A DNA stretch of 41,497 nt from Gammaproteobacteria bacterium (GCA_028293805.1 JAQGOC010000288.1:1-41497), one strand, 5' to 3'; counted from the first letter of the stretch, positions 32,768-41,348 are shown. Program-made: numbers and translations. Notes: generated by a model not told the origin, from the letters alone.

Positions 32768-33198
32768 GTGTCTTTCCTGGTGAGGACGTCCTTGTCCCGT
32801 TGCAGCGACTGGGCAACGTGGTGGGGCTTCAGCTCAACCGACTCGAGCTTCGTCTGGCCCGAGCGAAGCAGTGAATACCCGATGGAGCTCAGTGCGAAGC
32901 CGACGATGAGCGCCGCGACCCAGGGGGGCAGGAACACGGCCAGACCTAGCACGACAGCTGCCAGCAACACCAGGTAGCCTCCAAACAGCAACGCCCCGGC
33001 GAGCGCGATGGAGCTCGCGCCGCGCATCAGCTTACTGATCGCGCCGGAGATCTCTGCGGTGGCCAGAGCGACTTCCTGGCGGAAAAGTGCCGTAATGTCG
33101 TCGGTCAGGCGCCGGAACAGATCGAGCGTGGACTGTGTAGAGGGGCCGGCATTGCGGACGGCGTCGCTTCTAACCGGCTGCAGTGATTGAAGTGTCAT
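32764..33198 (-). CDS. Phage-holin-like family membrane protein (PF07332/DUF1469 type)
   Basis: A 144-residue protein with an amphipathic N-terminal helix (STLDLFRRLTDDITALFRQEV, about 20-48) and two hydrophobic segments at about 62-85 and 90-110, then a charged tail. This layout matches the putative Actinobacteriota/proteobacterial holin-X family, which despite its name is chromosomal and linked to membrane stress, not phage lysis. ATG 33198 is chosen since the upstream in-frame part lacks similarity, and GAGGTC lies about 9 nt before. It is translationally coupled to the DUF3618 gene. No phage genes are nearby. Confidence 0.82.
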   Translation of the reverse strand: MTLQSLQPVRSDAVRNAGPSTQSTLDLFRRLTDDITALFRQEVALATAEISGAISKLMRGASSIALAGALLFGGYLVLLAAVVLGLAVFLPPWVAALIVGFALSSIGYSLLRSGQTKLESVELKPHHVAQSLQRDKDVLTRKDT

Positions 33199-33345
33199 AG
33201 CTTTCTGACCTCGTTCGGAACGTGCCAGCGACGATGCGCCACGATCCCCGCCCCGCTTTCGATGTAGCGGCATCGGGTGCCCCTGCCCCTGGCCAGCTCT
33301 CGGAAAAAGTGCTGGTGCCACGTCGTGAAGGGCCTGCGTGGCGTG

Positions 33346-33358
33346 GACATTCTATGTC
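33346..33358. promoter_or_regulatory. Palindrome GACATTCTATGTC upstream of the holin-like gene
   Basis: 5-bp arms GACAT/ATGTC around TCT, 148 bp before ATG 33198. It contains CTATGT as do the two sites at 26221 and 30789, but the left half differs, so membership of that motif group is doubtful. Confidence 0.25.
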
Positions 33359-33425
33359 AGTTTCAGGAGTACCGGAGCGCCGCGCTGTCAGCGCAAGCGC
33401 ACATCGTGTGTCGGAAATTGTCTGG

Positions 33426-34538
33426 TCAGGCGGCCCGCGGCTGACCAGCGGCGGGAATCGCGCGGGATTTGTCCAGCGTCCCGATGGTGTCGTAGATGAA
33501 GCGCAATTTGGCAATCACCGGGCTGGATAGGACGAAGGGGTAGCCGTCGGGAAGGCCAAGGCCGCGATTGAGGTTGTTCAGGACATAAGTGAGCGGAATC
33601 CAGTCCGCGATCATTCGGTCGAAGGTCGGTCGCGCGGGAACCAAGGGCGCTGGCGGAGTGGCCATGGACGGCTCGTCCGCACGCGCCGGCCGCAGCGACA
33701 TGCCCGCTGCGCCGGCGGTCTCGAGGGCATCGGTCATGTGGAGAAAGTGTGCCCACGTCTCGGCCCAGTCCTCCCACGGGTGGGAGGTGGCATACGCACT
33801 GATGAAGTCATTCTCCCAGCCGGCGGGCGGGCCGCTGGCGTAGTGCCGTGCGAGTGCCTGGCTGTAGTCCGTGCGCTCGTCCCCGAATAACTTCCGGAAC
33901 TCGTCTTCACGGGAGCTGCCTGGAATCAGCCGATCCCAATAGTAGTGGCCGATCTCGTGCCGGAAGTGACCCAGCAACGTTCTGTAGGGCTCGTGCTGCT
34001 GCTGCCGCTGCTGCTCGCGGCGTACGTCGTCTGCTTCCGCGATATTGATCGTGATCAGGCCGTTGTCGTGGCCGGTCAGAACGCGGTTTCTGTCGCCGCT
34101 GGTCGGGTCTTCCAGAAACTCGAAGGCCAGCCCCGTGTCGTTCGCTTCCCGTTTGCGCACTAGCGGCAGCTCGAGGTCCAGCAGCGTGTAGATCAGGCGT
34201 CGTTTCGCCAGTTCAAGCCGATACCACGCGGCCTTGTTATCCGGGTTCGCGAGATTGGGGATGACGCGCGTCAGGCGGCACGACGTGCACAGTGTCTCCG
34301 GCTCGCTCGCGGGCACTGCCCAATTGCAAATGCTCTCGCGCTCATAGTTTACACACAGGTGATAGCTCTGTTCGGCCCCGCCCTGACCTTCCACGCGCCA
34401 GAGCTCGTCGGGGCCCTTCTGGAGCGCCGCCATGACGCGCTGATCGGGGAGGTAGGCCAGCGCGTGGTCGCAATTCAGGCAACGAACGTTCTCGAAAAAC
34501 ACGAGGTGCTGGCAGTGGGTGCAGTGAAAGCTTCTCAT
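33426..34538 (-). CDS. Zinc-ribbon putative metallopeptidase
   Basis: A 370-residue protein. The N-terminal zinc ribbon has Cys6, Cys9, Cys20 and Cys23 and a second cysteine set at about 62-87 (Cys62, Cys71, Cys84, Cys87). The C-terminal part holds the metal-site motif HEIGH (194-198) in LGHFRHEIGHYYWDRL, followed by DYSQALARHY and HPWEDWAETWAHF. This matches the family of putative zinc-binding metallopeptidases (formerly DUF2248) with unknown substrate. AGGAA precedes ATG 34538 by 5 nt. The open frame continues 94 residues upstream without similarity. It is divergent from the DUF2934 gene. Confidence 0.85.
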   Translation of the reverse strand: MRSFHCTHCQHLVFFENVRCLNCDHALAYLPDQRVMAALQKGPDELWRVEGQGGAEQSYHLCVNYERESICNWAVPASEPETLCTSCRLTRVIPNLANPDNKAAWYRLELAKRRLIYTLLDLELPLVRKREANDTGLAFEFLEDPTSGDRNRVLTGHDNGLITINIAEADDVRREQQRQQQHEPYRTLLGHFRHEIGHYYWDRLIPGSSREDEFRKLFGDERTDYSQALARHYASGPPAGWENDFISAYATSHPWEDWAETWAHFLHMTDALETAGAAGMSLRPARADEPSMATPPAPLVPARPTFDRMIADWIPLTYVLNNLNRGLGLPDGYPFVLSSPVIAKLRFIYDTIGTLDKSRAIPAAGQPRAA

Positions 34539-34822
34539 CAGGATTCCTGCAGCAGTGAGCCGCCGGGGTTGCTGTGTTTCAACATACACTGTTTGTCGCC
34601 AAGGCAGCCTTGCGGAAAAGCAACCTATTCGAGTGGGACAATTCCTACAGGATTCTCCGCCGGGACTGCTCGTCCGGGACTGAGCGTCGGCGCATGCTGG
34701 GGCCGGCTGTGCCGCCCAGGAAGACAAAGCCGGCAGGCGCCAGGGCGGAAATTCAGTCGGGAGCTCGATGTGCGCTCGGCGACGGAGGGTCGCCTGAACG
34801 GCACTCAATACAGGAGACAATT

Positions 34823-35101
34823 ATGGCTCGTGAACTTCCGAGGGCGCCCACGTCGCAGCCCTCGTCCCGACAGGCTGCCAACACAGTGGATCCGCAGAAG
34901 GTGCCGACGAACGACAACGTCATCGAGAGCAACTCGCTTGGTCTTCATGAGCTCACAGCGCAGGAGCGGCATGCGCGCATCGCCGAAGTAGCGCATCGGA
35001 ACGCCGAGCAGCGCGGCTTCGCGCCGGGGTCGGAGCTGGAGGACTGGCTTGCCGCCGAACGCGAGGTCGACGCGAACAGATCCTTGAACGATGTTGTTTG
35101 A
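34823..35101 (+). CDS. DUF2934 protein
   Basis: A 92-residue soluble protein. The C-terminal half, ARIAEVAHRNAEQRGFAPGSELEDWLAAEREV (about residues 50-80, quoted in part), is the DUF2934 signature with A-x-x-H-N and E-D-W-L-x-A-E. The N-terminal 45 residues are Pro/Ser/Asn-rich and likely disordered. Function unknown; members are common in soil bacteria near glycogen, trehalose and other stress genes, as here. AGGAGA lies 5 nt before ATG 34823, a convincing start. A longer upstream frame is rejected. A flavoprotein gene follows after 33 bp, possibly cotranscribed. Confidence 0.8.
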   Translation: MARELPRAPTSQPSSRQAANTVDPQKVPTNDNVIESNSLGLHELTAQERHARIAEVAHRNAEQRGFAPGSELEDWLAAEREVDANRSLNDVV

Positions 35102-35134
35102 CGAGCGCCGTTAGGGTTGCCGGCGCCACCTCTC

Positions 35135-36139
35135 ATGGCACAGAGCGCCTGGGACGTCGTAATCGTCGGTGCGGGGCCGGCCGGCCTCAGCGCGGCACTG
35201 GTGTTGGGCCGCGCGTGCCGGCGGGTATTGGTGTGTGACAGGGGGACTCCGAGGAATCGCGCGTCCAAGGCCATCAACGCCTTCTTGACCCGGGACGGGA
35301 TCTCGCCGGGGGAATTCCGGCGAATCGCACACCTGGAGCTGCACCGCTATCCCAATGTGGCGCGTGTCGCGGCTGAAGTTACCCGGGCAGCTCGGCTGTC
35401 GGACGGAGGGTTCGCGGTGCGAGTCGCCAATCGGACGGTGACGTGCCGCAAACTTCTCATCGCCACCGGCGTCCTCGATCGTCTGCCCAACATTGCGGGA
35501 ATCGACAGGTTTTTTGGCTCGAGCGTGTTTCAATGCCCGTACTGTGACGGTTGGGAAGTTCGGGGCGCTCCCGTGGCGGCGTACGGTAAACGCCAGCGTG
35601 GATTCGAGATCGCGCGGGCTCTGACCGCCTGGACCGACGACATCGCGCTATGCACCAATGGACCCAGTGGGCTCTCCCGGAGCGACAAGCTGGGACTGCG
35701 TCGGAACCGGATCCGGCTTTGCGAGCAACCCATTCTGCGCCTGCGCGGCAGCGACGGAAAACTCCAGGCGATCGAATTCACGGCCGGCGAGGCTCTGCCG
35801 CGCTCAGCGCTGTTCTTCGATACGGCGTGTACGGATCAGTCGCAACTCGCCGCCTCGCTGGGCTGCCAGTTCAATCGCAGCGGCGGTATCCGCTGCGGTC
35901 AATATGAAGCGACGAGCGTCCCGGGCGTTTTCGTCGCGGGCAATATCATCAAGGATGTCCAGCTTTCCATAGTGGCGGCTGCCGAGGGCGCGCGCGCGGC
36001 TTTTGGTATCAACCGCTCGCTGACGCGCGAGGATTTCAGTCGCAAGGCCTCTGGCGTCCGGCACATCGAACATCCGACGTTGCAAATCCCGTCAGGGCAG
36101 AAGCGAGTCGTGGCCAATTCACCATCTCATCCGCGGTGA
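35135..36139 (+). CDS. Thioredoxin-reductase-like FAD oxidoreductase
   Basis: A 334-residue flavoprotein. It has the FAD motif VVIVGAGPAGLSAALVL (9-25), the redox pair CPYC (134-137) in a FQCPYCDGWEVRG setting, and the second FAD motif VPGVFVAGNI near 265-275. This matches thioredoxin reductase-like oxidoreductases. The expected NADPH-binding glycine motif after the CPYC (usually GxGxxA/G) reads AYGKRQRGFEI, so pyridine-nucleotide binding may be weak or the electron donor different. ATG 35135 is preferred, although no good ribosome site is visible; TTG at 35117 is the alternative. It is 33 bp behind the DUF2934 gene. No thioredoxin gene is in the window. Confidence 0.85.
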   Translation: MAQSAWDVVIVGAGPAGLSAALVLGRACRRVLVCDRGTPRNRASKAINAFLTRDGISPGEFRRIAHLELHRYPNVARVAAEVTRAARLSDGGFAVRVANRTVTCRKLLIATGVLDRLPNIAGIDRFFGSSVFQCPYCDGWEVRGAPVAAYGKRQRGFEIARALTAWTDDIALCTNGPSGLSRSDKLGLRRNRIRLCEQPILRLRGSDGKLQAIEFTAGEALPRSALFFDTACTDQSQLAASLGCQFNRSGGIRCGQYEATSVPGVFVAGNIIKDVQLSIVAAAEGARAAFGINRSLTREDFSRKASGVRHIEHPTLQIPSGQKRVVANSPSHPR

Positions 36140-36223
36140 GCGGGCGAAATCCGCCCGCGCGCCACGCGGCGCGAAACTTACCGGCAAACCTTGTAGACTC
36201 CCGGCGTTCCGCTGCTTCGATGA

Positions 36224-37522
36224 GTGATGTTGAAACTGCGCCCAGATTCCGCTTCGCGACCCCAGCCGCCGCTCGCACAGTTCAGGTGCGCTGGACCACT
36301 CGAGAGTGCGTATGTAAAAGAGAAGCATTCTCTTTGGGAACGTGCTGGGCGCCAGCGGCGCGTGCCGTTGTGCTGGCTCGTTGCGGGGATCGCTTCGATC
36401 GTTTCCGTGCTCGCCGCGTCCCACTGGGCGCGCGCGGACAACCTTCCGCAGCAACTCGGCCTGCATTCCGGACGCGATATCTATCAGGCCGCGTGCGCTG
36501 CCTGCCATGGCGCCAATGGTGAAGGTACGCCGGAGACGACAACAGGATTCGTCCCGCCCGATACGTTCCCGCACTTCAACCGGTGCGATGAGACAACCCC
36601 CGAGTACACGAGAGACTGGACCGCTGTCGTTCGCGACGGGGGTCCCGCTCGCGGGTTTTCGCAGATCATGCCGGCTTTCAGCGGTGTTCTCACCCGGGAT
36701 CAGATCAACCAGGTGGTCACCTATCTGCGCGGCCTGTGCGCCGAGAAAGACTGGCCACGCGGTGAATTGAACGTGCCGCGCGCCCTGCTGACCGAGAAGG
36801 CCTTTCCGGAAAGCGAGACGGTCCTGACCACCACGGTCAACACGAAAGGGCCGGCGACCGTCAGCAATGAGCTCGTCTATGAGAAAATTCTGGGCAAGCG
36901 CGACCAACTGGAGGTCGCGGTGCCCTTCGGGTGGTCGCATCAGAATAGCGGCGCGCTGTCCGGCGGCCTTGGCGACATCGCGGTCGGAATCAAGCACGTC
37001 CTGTTCTCCCGCCTGCACACCGACGACGGCAAACCGATCTATGACAGTACCGGCTCGATACTGAGCTTCCAGGGCGAGGTCGTTCTTCCCACGGGCAGCG
37101 TGGACAAGGGTCTGGGCACCGGCGAGACGAGCTTCGGTGTCTTCGGAGCTTACGACCAGCTGTTCCCGGCCCAGACGTTCATGCAGATTCAAGCCGGCGC
37201 CAATCTGCCCTTGCACACGCAGAACGTGCCGCGCTCCGCGTTTTTTCGCAGCGCCTTCGGCAAGAGCTTCAGCGGCTCTCAGGAATTGGGGCGCCTGTGG
37301 AGTCCGATGGTGGAGGTGGTTGCCGACCGCGAGCTGCGCTCCGGCGCTACCACGGACTGGGATGTCATACCGGAACTGCAGGTCACTGTGAACCGCCGCC
37401 AGCACATTCGTGCGGCGCTCGGGTACCGGATACCGATCAACGACACCACGGGACGTCCCAGACAGGTCATGGCTTACTTTCTATGGGACTGGTTCGACGG
37501 CGGGCTGCTGGAGGGCTGGTGA
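36224..37522 (+). CDS. Cytochrome c fused to a predicted outer-membrane barrel-like domain
   Basis: A 432-residue protein. After a signal-like segment (WLVAGIASIVSVLAASHWARA, about 51-71) comes one class I cytochrome c domain: haem site CAACH (91-95) and Met148 in QIMPAFSG as axial ligand. From about 190 to the end is a region of alternating polar/nonpolar strands with many Gly and aromatic residues, ending in ...FDGGLLEGW, a C-terminal aromatic typical of outer-membrane barrels. No family name is recognised for the fusion. The start is uncertain: GTG 36224 or ATG 36227 leaves about 50 residues before the signal; GTG 36362 would give a normal signal peptide. It overlaps the five-haem gene by one base (TGATG). 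Confidence 0.72.
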   Translation: MMLKLRPDSASRPQPPLAQFRCAGPLESAYVKEKHSLWERAGRQRRVPLCWLVAGIASIVSVLAASHWARADNLPQQLGLHSGRDIYQAACAACHGANGEGTPETTTGFVPPDTFPHFNRCDETTPEYTRDWTAVVRDGGPARGFSQIMPAFSGVLTRDQINQVVTYLRGLCAEKDWPRGELNVPRALLTEKAFPESETVLTTTVNTKGPATVSNELVYEKILGKRDQLEVAVPFGWSHQNSGALSGGLGDIAVGIKHVLFSRLHTDDGKPIYDSTGSILSFQGEVVLPTGSVDKGLGTGETSFGVFGAYDQLFPAQTFMQIQAGANLPLHTQNVPRSAFFRSAFGKSFSGSQELGRLWSPMVEVVADRELRSGATTDWDVIPELQVTVNRRQHIRAALGYRIPINDTTGRPRQVMAYFLWDWFDGGLLEGW

Positions 37523-39156
37523 TGAAGCCCGGGAGCATCGTGCGGTTTCTGGCAGCGGCTGTCGTGCTGCTCAGCCTGCGCGCATTGGGAAAGGACTCCG
37601 CACCCGCCCCCTATCCGGAATCCGGACCGCAATTCCAGACTTCGGATCGCTGCCTGGCGTGTCATAACGGCTTGACCGCGCCCAGCGGAGAGGATGTATC
37701 CATCGGCGTTGCCTGGCGCACGAGTCTCATGGCTAATGCATCGCGCGATCCGTATTGGCAGGCAAGCGTGCGCCGTGAAAGCATGGACCACGCGAGCTCA
37801 CAGGCCGCGATCGAAGACGAATGCTCGGTATGCCACATGCCGATCGCCCGATACCACGCGAAGCTGAACGGTCAATCGGGTCAGGTGTTTGCGCACTTGC
37901 CGCTTCGGCCGGACCGCAGCCAGGACAAGGAGGCGGCTGACGGGGTCTCCTGCTCGGTCTGTCATCAGATCTCCACGGAGAATCTCGGCGCCGCAAGCAG
38001 CTTCAACGGCGGCTTCGTGGTGAACGGTCCCACCGCTGCCGGTGTGCGTCCCGAGTTCGGACCGTTCGACATCGATCCCGGCCTGATGCGCGTCATGCAC
38101 TCGTCCACCGGCGGCTTTCAGCCTACGCGCGGCGACCACATCCGCTCCGCGGAGGTCTGCGCCACCTGCCATACGCTGATCACGAAGGCATTGGGGCCGG
38201 ATGGGAGTGAGATCGGCTCTGTGGCCGAACAAGTGCCCTATCAGGAATGGCTGCACAGCGACTACCGCACGCAACGCACGTGTCAGTCGTGCCACATGCC
38301 CGTAGTCGAAGAAGAGGTGCCGATTACACGCGTACTCGGAGTCAAACGGCCGGGCGTGGCGCGCCACGAGTTCGTGGCCGCCAACTTCTTCCTGCAGCGC
38401 ATGTTCGAGCGCTATCACGATGAGCTGAATGTGGCGGCGCAGCCGCAGGAGCTGGCGGCTGCAGCGGATCGCACGGTCAAATATCTGCAGACTGAGGCTG
38501 CGAAGATTTCAGTATCCGCGCCGCAGGTGCGGGCCGGCACCCTGGCAGCCGATGTGCTCGTGGAGAACTTGGGCGGCCACAAGCTGCCCACGGCCTATCC
38601 GTCGCGCCGCGCCTGGTTGCACGTCGTCGTTCGCGATCGGGACGGCCGAGTCCTGTTCGAATCGGGCGCTCTCAACCCCGACGGCTCCATCCGGGGCAAT
38701 GACAACGATGCCGATCCGGCCCGCTACGAGCCTCACTATCGCGAGATTCACACCTCCGATCAGGTGCAGATCTACGAGTCCATCCTCAAGGATGCTCACG
38801 GCGGCGTGACGACGGGCCTGCTGTCCGGGATCGGTTATTTGAAGGACAATCGATTGTTGCCACACGGCTTCGACAAGAACACCGCGGCACCCGAGATCGC
38901 GGTGCTGGGCGACGCTCGCGACGACCCGGGCTTCACCGATCGGGGGGACCGCGTGCGCTACGTCATCAACCTGGCCACAGCTCCCGGGCCCTACAAGGTG
39001 GAAGCCGAGTTGTGGTATCAGCCTATCGGCTTTCGCTGGGCCAACAATCTGAAGGCATACGATGCCGCCGAGCCCCGCCGGTTCAATGACCATTACGACG
39101 CCATGGCGCAGACGAGTGCCACGTTGTTGGTGCGAGCGGAAGCGGTCGCGCAGTAG
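37522..39156 (+). CDS. Five-haem periplasmic cytochrome c
   Basis: A 544-residue secreted cytochrome with a signal peptide (about 1-24, FLAAAVVLLSLRALG). CxxCH haem sites start at Cys44 (CLACH), 101 (CSVCH), 144 (CSVCH), 213 (CATCH) and 254 (CQSCH), all in the first 260 residues. The rest (about 300-544) lacks haem sites and looks beta-rich. Extra histidines between the sites could be distal ligands. The arrangement resembles multihaem cytochromes that move electrons across the periplasm, but the C-terminal domain is not recognised. ATG 37522 follows GGAGGG by 6 nt and overlaps the stop of the cytochrome-barrel gene, so the two products probably work together in electron exchange near the outer membrane. 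Confidence 0.88.
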   Translation: MKPGSIVRFLAAAVVLLSLRALGKDSAPAPYPESGPQFQTSDRCLACHNGLTAPSGEDVSIGVAWRTSLMANASRDPYWQASVRRESMDHASSQAAIEDECSVCHMPIARYHAKLNGQSGQVFAHLPLRPDRSQDKEAADGVSCSVCHQISTENLGAASSFNGGFVVNGPTAAGVRPEFGPFDIDPGLMRVMHSSTGGFQPTRGDHIRSAEVCATCHTLITKALGPDGSEIGSVAEQVPYQEWLHSDYRTQRTCQSCHMPVVEEEVPITRVLGVKRPGVARHEFVAANFFLQRMFERYHDELNVAAQPQELAAAADRTVKYLQTEAAKISVSAPQVRAGTLAADVLVENLGGHKLPTAYPSRRAWLHVVVRDRDGRVLFESGALNPDGSIRGNDNDADPARYEPHYREIHTSDQVQIYESILKDAHGGVTTGLLSGIGYLKDNRLLPHGFDKNTAAPEIAVLGDARDDPGFTDRGDRVRYVINLATAPGPYKVEAELWYQPIGFRWANNLKAYDAAEPRRFNDHYDAMAQTSATLLVRAEAVAQ

Positions 39157-39169
39157 CCACTCGGGAAGG

Positions 39170-39201
39170 CAGCTGCCGAAGGCTCTCGCTCAGCTGCCGA
39201 A
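39170..39201 (+). repeat. Two direct repeats CAGCTGCCGAA with a 21-bp period
   Basis: Copies at 39170-39180 and 39191-39201, exactly two helical turns apart. The first is part of the palindrome GGCAGCTGCC (39169-39178). It follows the five-haem gene stop by 13 bp. A paired protein site or a transcript-end element is possible; nothing further can be said. Confidence 0.35.
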
Positions 39202-39305
39202 ATCAGCGGTAAAGCCTATGGGACGCCGCTTTGATAGTGGCGACCTGGATGGCGCAGTGCCCGGTGCGCGCGAAAGGGGCCTTGCGGCGGCCGCCCCAGC
39301 TTGAT

Positions 39306-39331
39306 GTCGCAAAATGCGACTTCAAGTTTTT
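39306..39331 (+). terminator. Weak terminator-like hairpin after the cytochrome operon
   Basis: GTCGCA (39306-39311) and TGCGAC (39315-39320) pair around AAA, followed by TTCAAGTTTTT. The stem is short and the T-run interrupted. It lies 150 bp after the five-haem gene and before the convergent permease gene. Confidence 0.3.
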
Positions 39332-39388
39332 GAACTCCGCGGCAGACACCCGGATGTTGAGACTTCTCACTCGTGGCAAGACGCACGC

Positions 39389-40291
39389 TCATGAGCGTCC
39401 TTCGGTGACGGTCGACGCAACGTGCACGGACGGTATTCGCGCAGAGCGCAACATCGACACAGCCGCGTAAATGATCACGATAGTCACAAGCCAACGCATC
39501 ACGGCGAGATGAGATGCAATCGCATTCACCAGGGGAAAGGCGCTGAGCGTTCCGAACACGCCGCCCACCGTCAGACCAAGCGCGGCACCGTGTGCGAATC
39601 GGCCTGACCTGATGAAGCCGAGGCTCGCGACCGGAATCAGCACGCCGTCGCTTCCCATCATGATTGGATACGCGGCGATCGGATGCATCCCAAGCAGAGC
39701 CAGCAGAACCATGCTGGGTGCATAGTTGCCGATGCCGACACACATGAGCGCGCCAAACACGAAATTGGCGGCGACCGCAACACCGAAGCGCCAGCCCGAG
39801 AGGCCCATTGCAGTTCCAGCTGGGGGCAACACACCTAAGTTTGTCATCGCGAAGAAGCATGCCGCGATCAGCAGAGCGGCACCCATGAAGAGCTGAATCC
39901 CCCGACGCGGCATGCGACTCACCACTCCCGCCCCAAGCCAGGCGCCCGCGCCAGCGCTCGCCACCATGCAAGCAAGCAACACAGGATCCACGGTCACTGC
40001 GATGACAAACACAAAGGTTGCGAGAAAGGCGGGTACGGTGCTCCCCACATTGAGCGTCCCGGGGATGAGCTCATCTGCAGGCCGACCGCGGAGTTTGAAC
40101 AGCGCCGTGATTTGAGCGTACGAACCGATGCCCAGGGTATCGAGAAAGTTGGTCACGAATCCGATCGCGACGTCCGCTGACGAGGGGCGTTCGTGCAACT
40201 GGCGTCGCTTCGCGGTCCAGATCCACACGGCAATGGACGCAACGTTCACGAGCACCAATGCTAGGTAGAGTAAGACCCGCGCCCCCGGCAT
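39389..40291 (-). CDS. TauE/SafE family (TSUP) membrane permease
   Basis: A 300-residue integral inner-membrane protein with about eight hydrophobic segments. The family repeat is seen twice: DVAIGFVTNFLDTLGIGSY early (about 45-63) and VAVAANFVFGALMCVGIGNYAP in the second half (about 170-190). GTLNVGSTVPAFLATFVF is also typical. TSUP proteins export or import sulfite, sulfoacetate or other small organosulfur and carboxylate anions; the substrate cannot be told here. ATG 40291 is chosen with GGAG about 7 nt upstream; a GTG six codons earlier is possible. It converges on the cytochrome genes. No sulfur-oxidation genes are in view apart from the possible DsrE-like start at 41349. Confidence 0.88.
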   Translation of the reverse strand: MPGARVLLYLALVLVNVASIAVWIWTAKRRQLHERPSSADVAIGFVTNFLDTLGIGSYAQITALFKLRGRPADELIPGTLNVGSTVPAFLATFVFVIAVTVDPVLLACMVASAGAGAWLGAGVVSRMPRRGIQLFMGAALLIAACFFAMTNLGVLPPAGTAMGLSGWRFGVAVAANFVFGALMCVGIGNYAPSMVLLALLGMHPIAAYPIMMGSDGVLIPVASLGFIRSGRFAHGAALGLTVGGVFGTLSAFPLVNAIASHLAVMRWLVTIVIIYAAVSMLRSARIPSVHVASTVTEGRS

Positions 40292-40615
40292 GTCACTCTC
40301 CCGACTCACCGATCAACGCTGTCCAGCCGGCGTTTCGTGACGATGAAGCAGTTTGACTCTGTTCTGTGCTGAGCTGAGCTGACTTTGGTGAGTCGTCGTC
40401 CCCTTGTCAATCTCTGCCGGTCAAGCTGGCCTGTCGCGGCCGCCTGCCTCTGCGCGGCGCGCATCGCGGTGGACGGACCGTACATCGACCTCGAGACGCT
40501 AGCTCCAGGTCGGAGCTGGATCAGGGCGCCTTCGTTGGTGCGACAACCCTCGTCACGGTGGCGTGAGTGGTGGGATACTGAGCCAATTGAGACCTCTGGA
40601 CCGCAAGGCGGAGCC
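40292..40615. other. Divergent gap between the permease and the Mpo1-like gene
   Basis: No gene is supported here. The 5-bp unit GCTGA is repeated three times in tandem at 40368-40382. GATACT near 40574 could be a -10 for the Mpo1-like gene, with no convincing -35. The open frame from 40385 that runs into the next gene shows no similarity or ribosome site. Confidence 0.4.
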
Positions 40616-40939
40616 ATGGAATCGACAGGGTCAGAAACCTCGACCTTCACCAGCGTTAGCACGTTTTATCCATTTTACCTGGGCCAGCATCGGGTGCGCT
40701 GGAACCGCCGCATGCATTTCGTCGGTACGACGCTCGTGCTTCTACTGGCAACCGGCGCATTGGTGCTTCGCAGCGGCTGGCCACTCCTCGGACTGCCGCT
40801 GGCGGGCTATGGCTTCGCCTGGTTCGGACACTTCTTTTTCGAGAAGAATCGTCCCGCTACCTTCACGCATCCGGTTTACAGCCTCGTCTGTGACTTCCGG
40901 ATGTACTGGGACGTCTGGCGCGGGCGGCTGAGCGCATAG
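40616..40939 (+). CDS. Mpo1-like (DUF962) membrane protein
   Basis: A 107-residue protein of the DUF962/Mpo1-like family. The core follows the family closely: FYPFYLGQHRVRWNRRMHFVG (19-39, quoted in part), then a membrane pair, GYGFAWFGHFFFEKNRPATF and DFRMYWDVWRG at the end. The histidines His25, His34 and the one in WFGHFFFEKNRP are those proposed to bind iron. Yeast Mpo1 oxidises 2-hydroxy-palmitate; bacterial members are uncharacterised. ATG 40616 has GGCGGAG 2-8 nt upstream. A GC inverted repeat (40917-40924 with 40941-40948) spans the stop without a T-run. Confidence 0.9.
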   Translation: MESTGSETSTFTSVSTFYPFYLGQHRVRWNRRMHFVGTTLVLLLATGALVLRSGWPLLGLPLAGYGFAWFGHFFFEKNRPATFTHPVYSLVCDFRMYWDVWRGRLSA

Positions 40940-41348
40940 TCCCGCGCCCGTCATCTGTTCGGACAGCCGGCGTCAATGGAATCGTTTCGTGGCTGGTCGT
41001 GCGCGCGTTGACTATCCGCTGATGCGCTTGAACGTTCTCCAGTCGTCGCGAGCCAGCAATCGAACGCGCTAGTCGCTCCATTCCGTACAACCCGGTTTTT
41101 CTGCCCGGCGAACGCCTGACTGAGATTGATCGTTCTGCGACAAACGGTCGCGGTTAGCCTGCTCCGCAACCCCGAGGCGCTGCCGTGAGGCCGCCATTTC
41201 AATTGGAATGCCCGGGACGCTCGCGGAAATGCTGGCGTAACCCCTGTCGCAAACCCTGCACAGCGGGCGAACCAGCGCCGATGAATATATTTTTTATCGT
41301 CTATCAAGCCTGCTGTGGGCCCATCAGCTCACAACGGGAAGAGCAGCA
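40940..41348. other. Non-coding stretch before the last gene
   Basis: No full gene is recognised. A 23-codon frame, ATG 41281 to TGA 41350-41352, opens MNIFFIVYQACC and overlaps the next start codon (ATGA); it could be a leader peptide. An AT-rich patch (ATATATTTTTTAT, about 41284-41296) interrupts the GC-rich background and may belong to a promoter. TTCAATTGGAA near 41197 is a near-palindrome. Confidence 0.35.

Noticed and set aside
32764..33198. Phage or prophage origin for the holin-like gene
   Set aside because: No phage structural, lysis or integrase genes are near. The gene is coupled to DUF3618 as in many chromosomes.
36140..36223. Separate small gene ATG 36220 (MSDVETAPRF...)
   Set aside because: The frame overlaps the cytochrome-barrel gene out of phase and has no domain or ribosome site.
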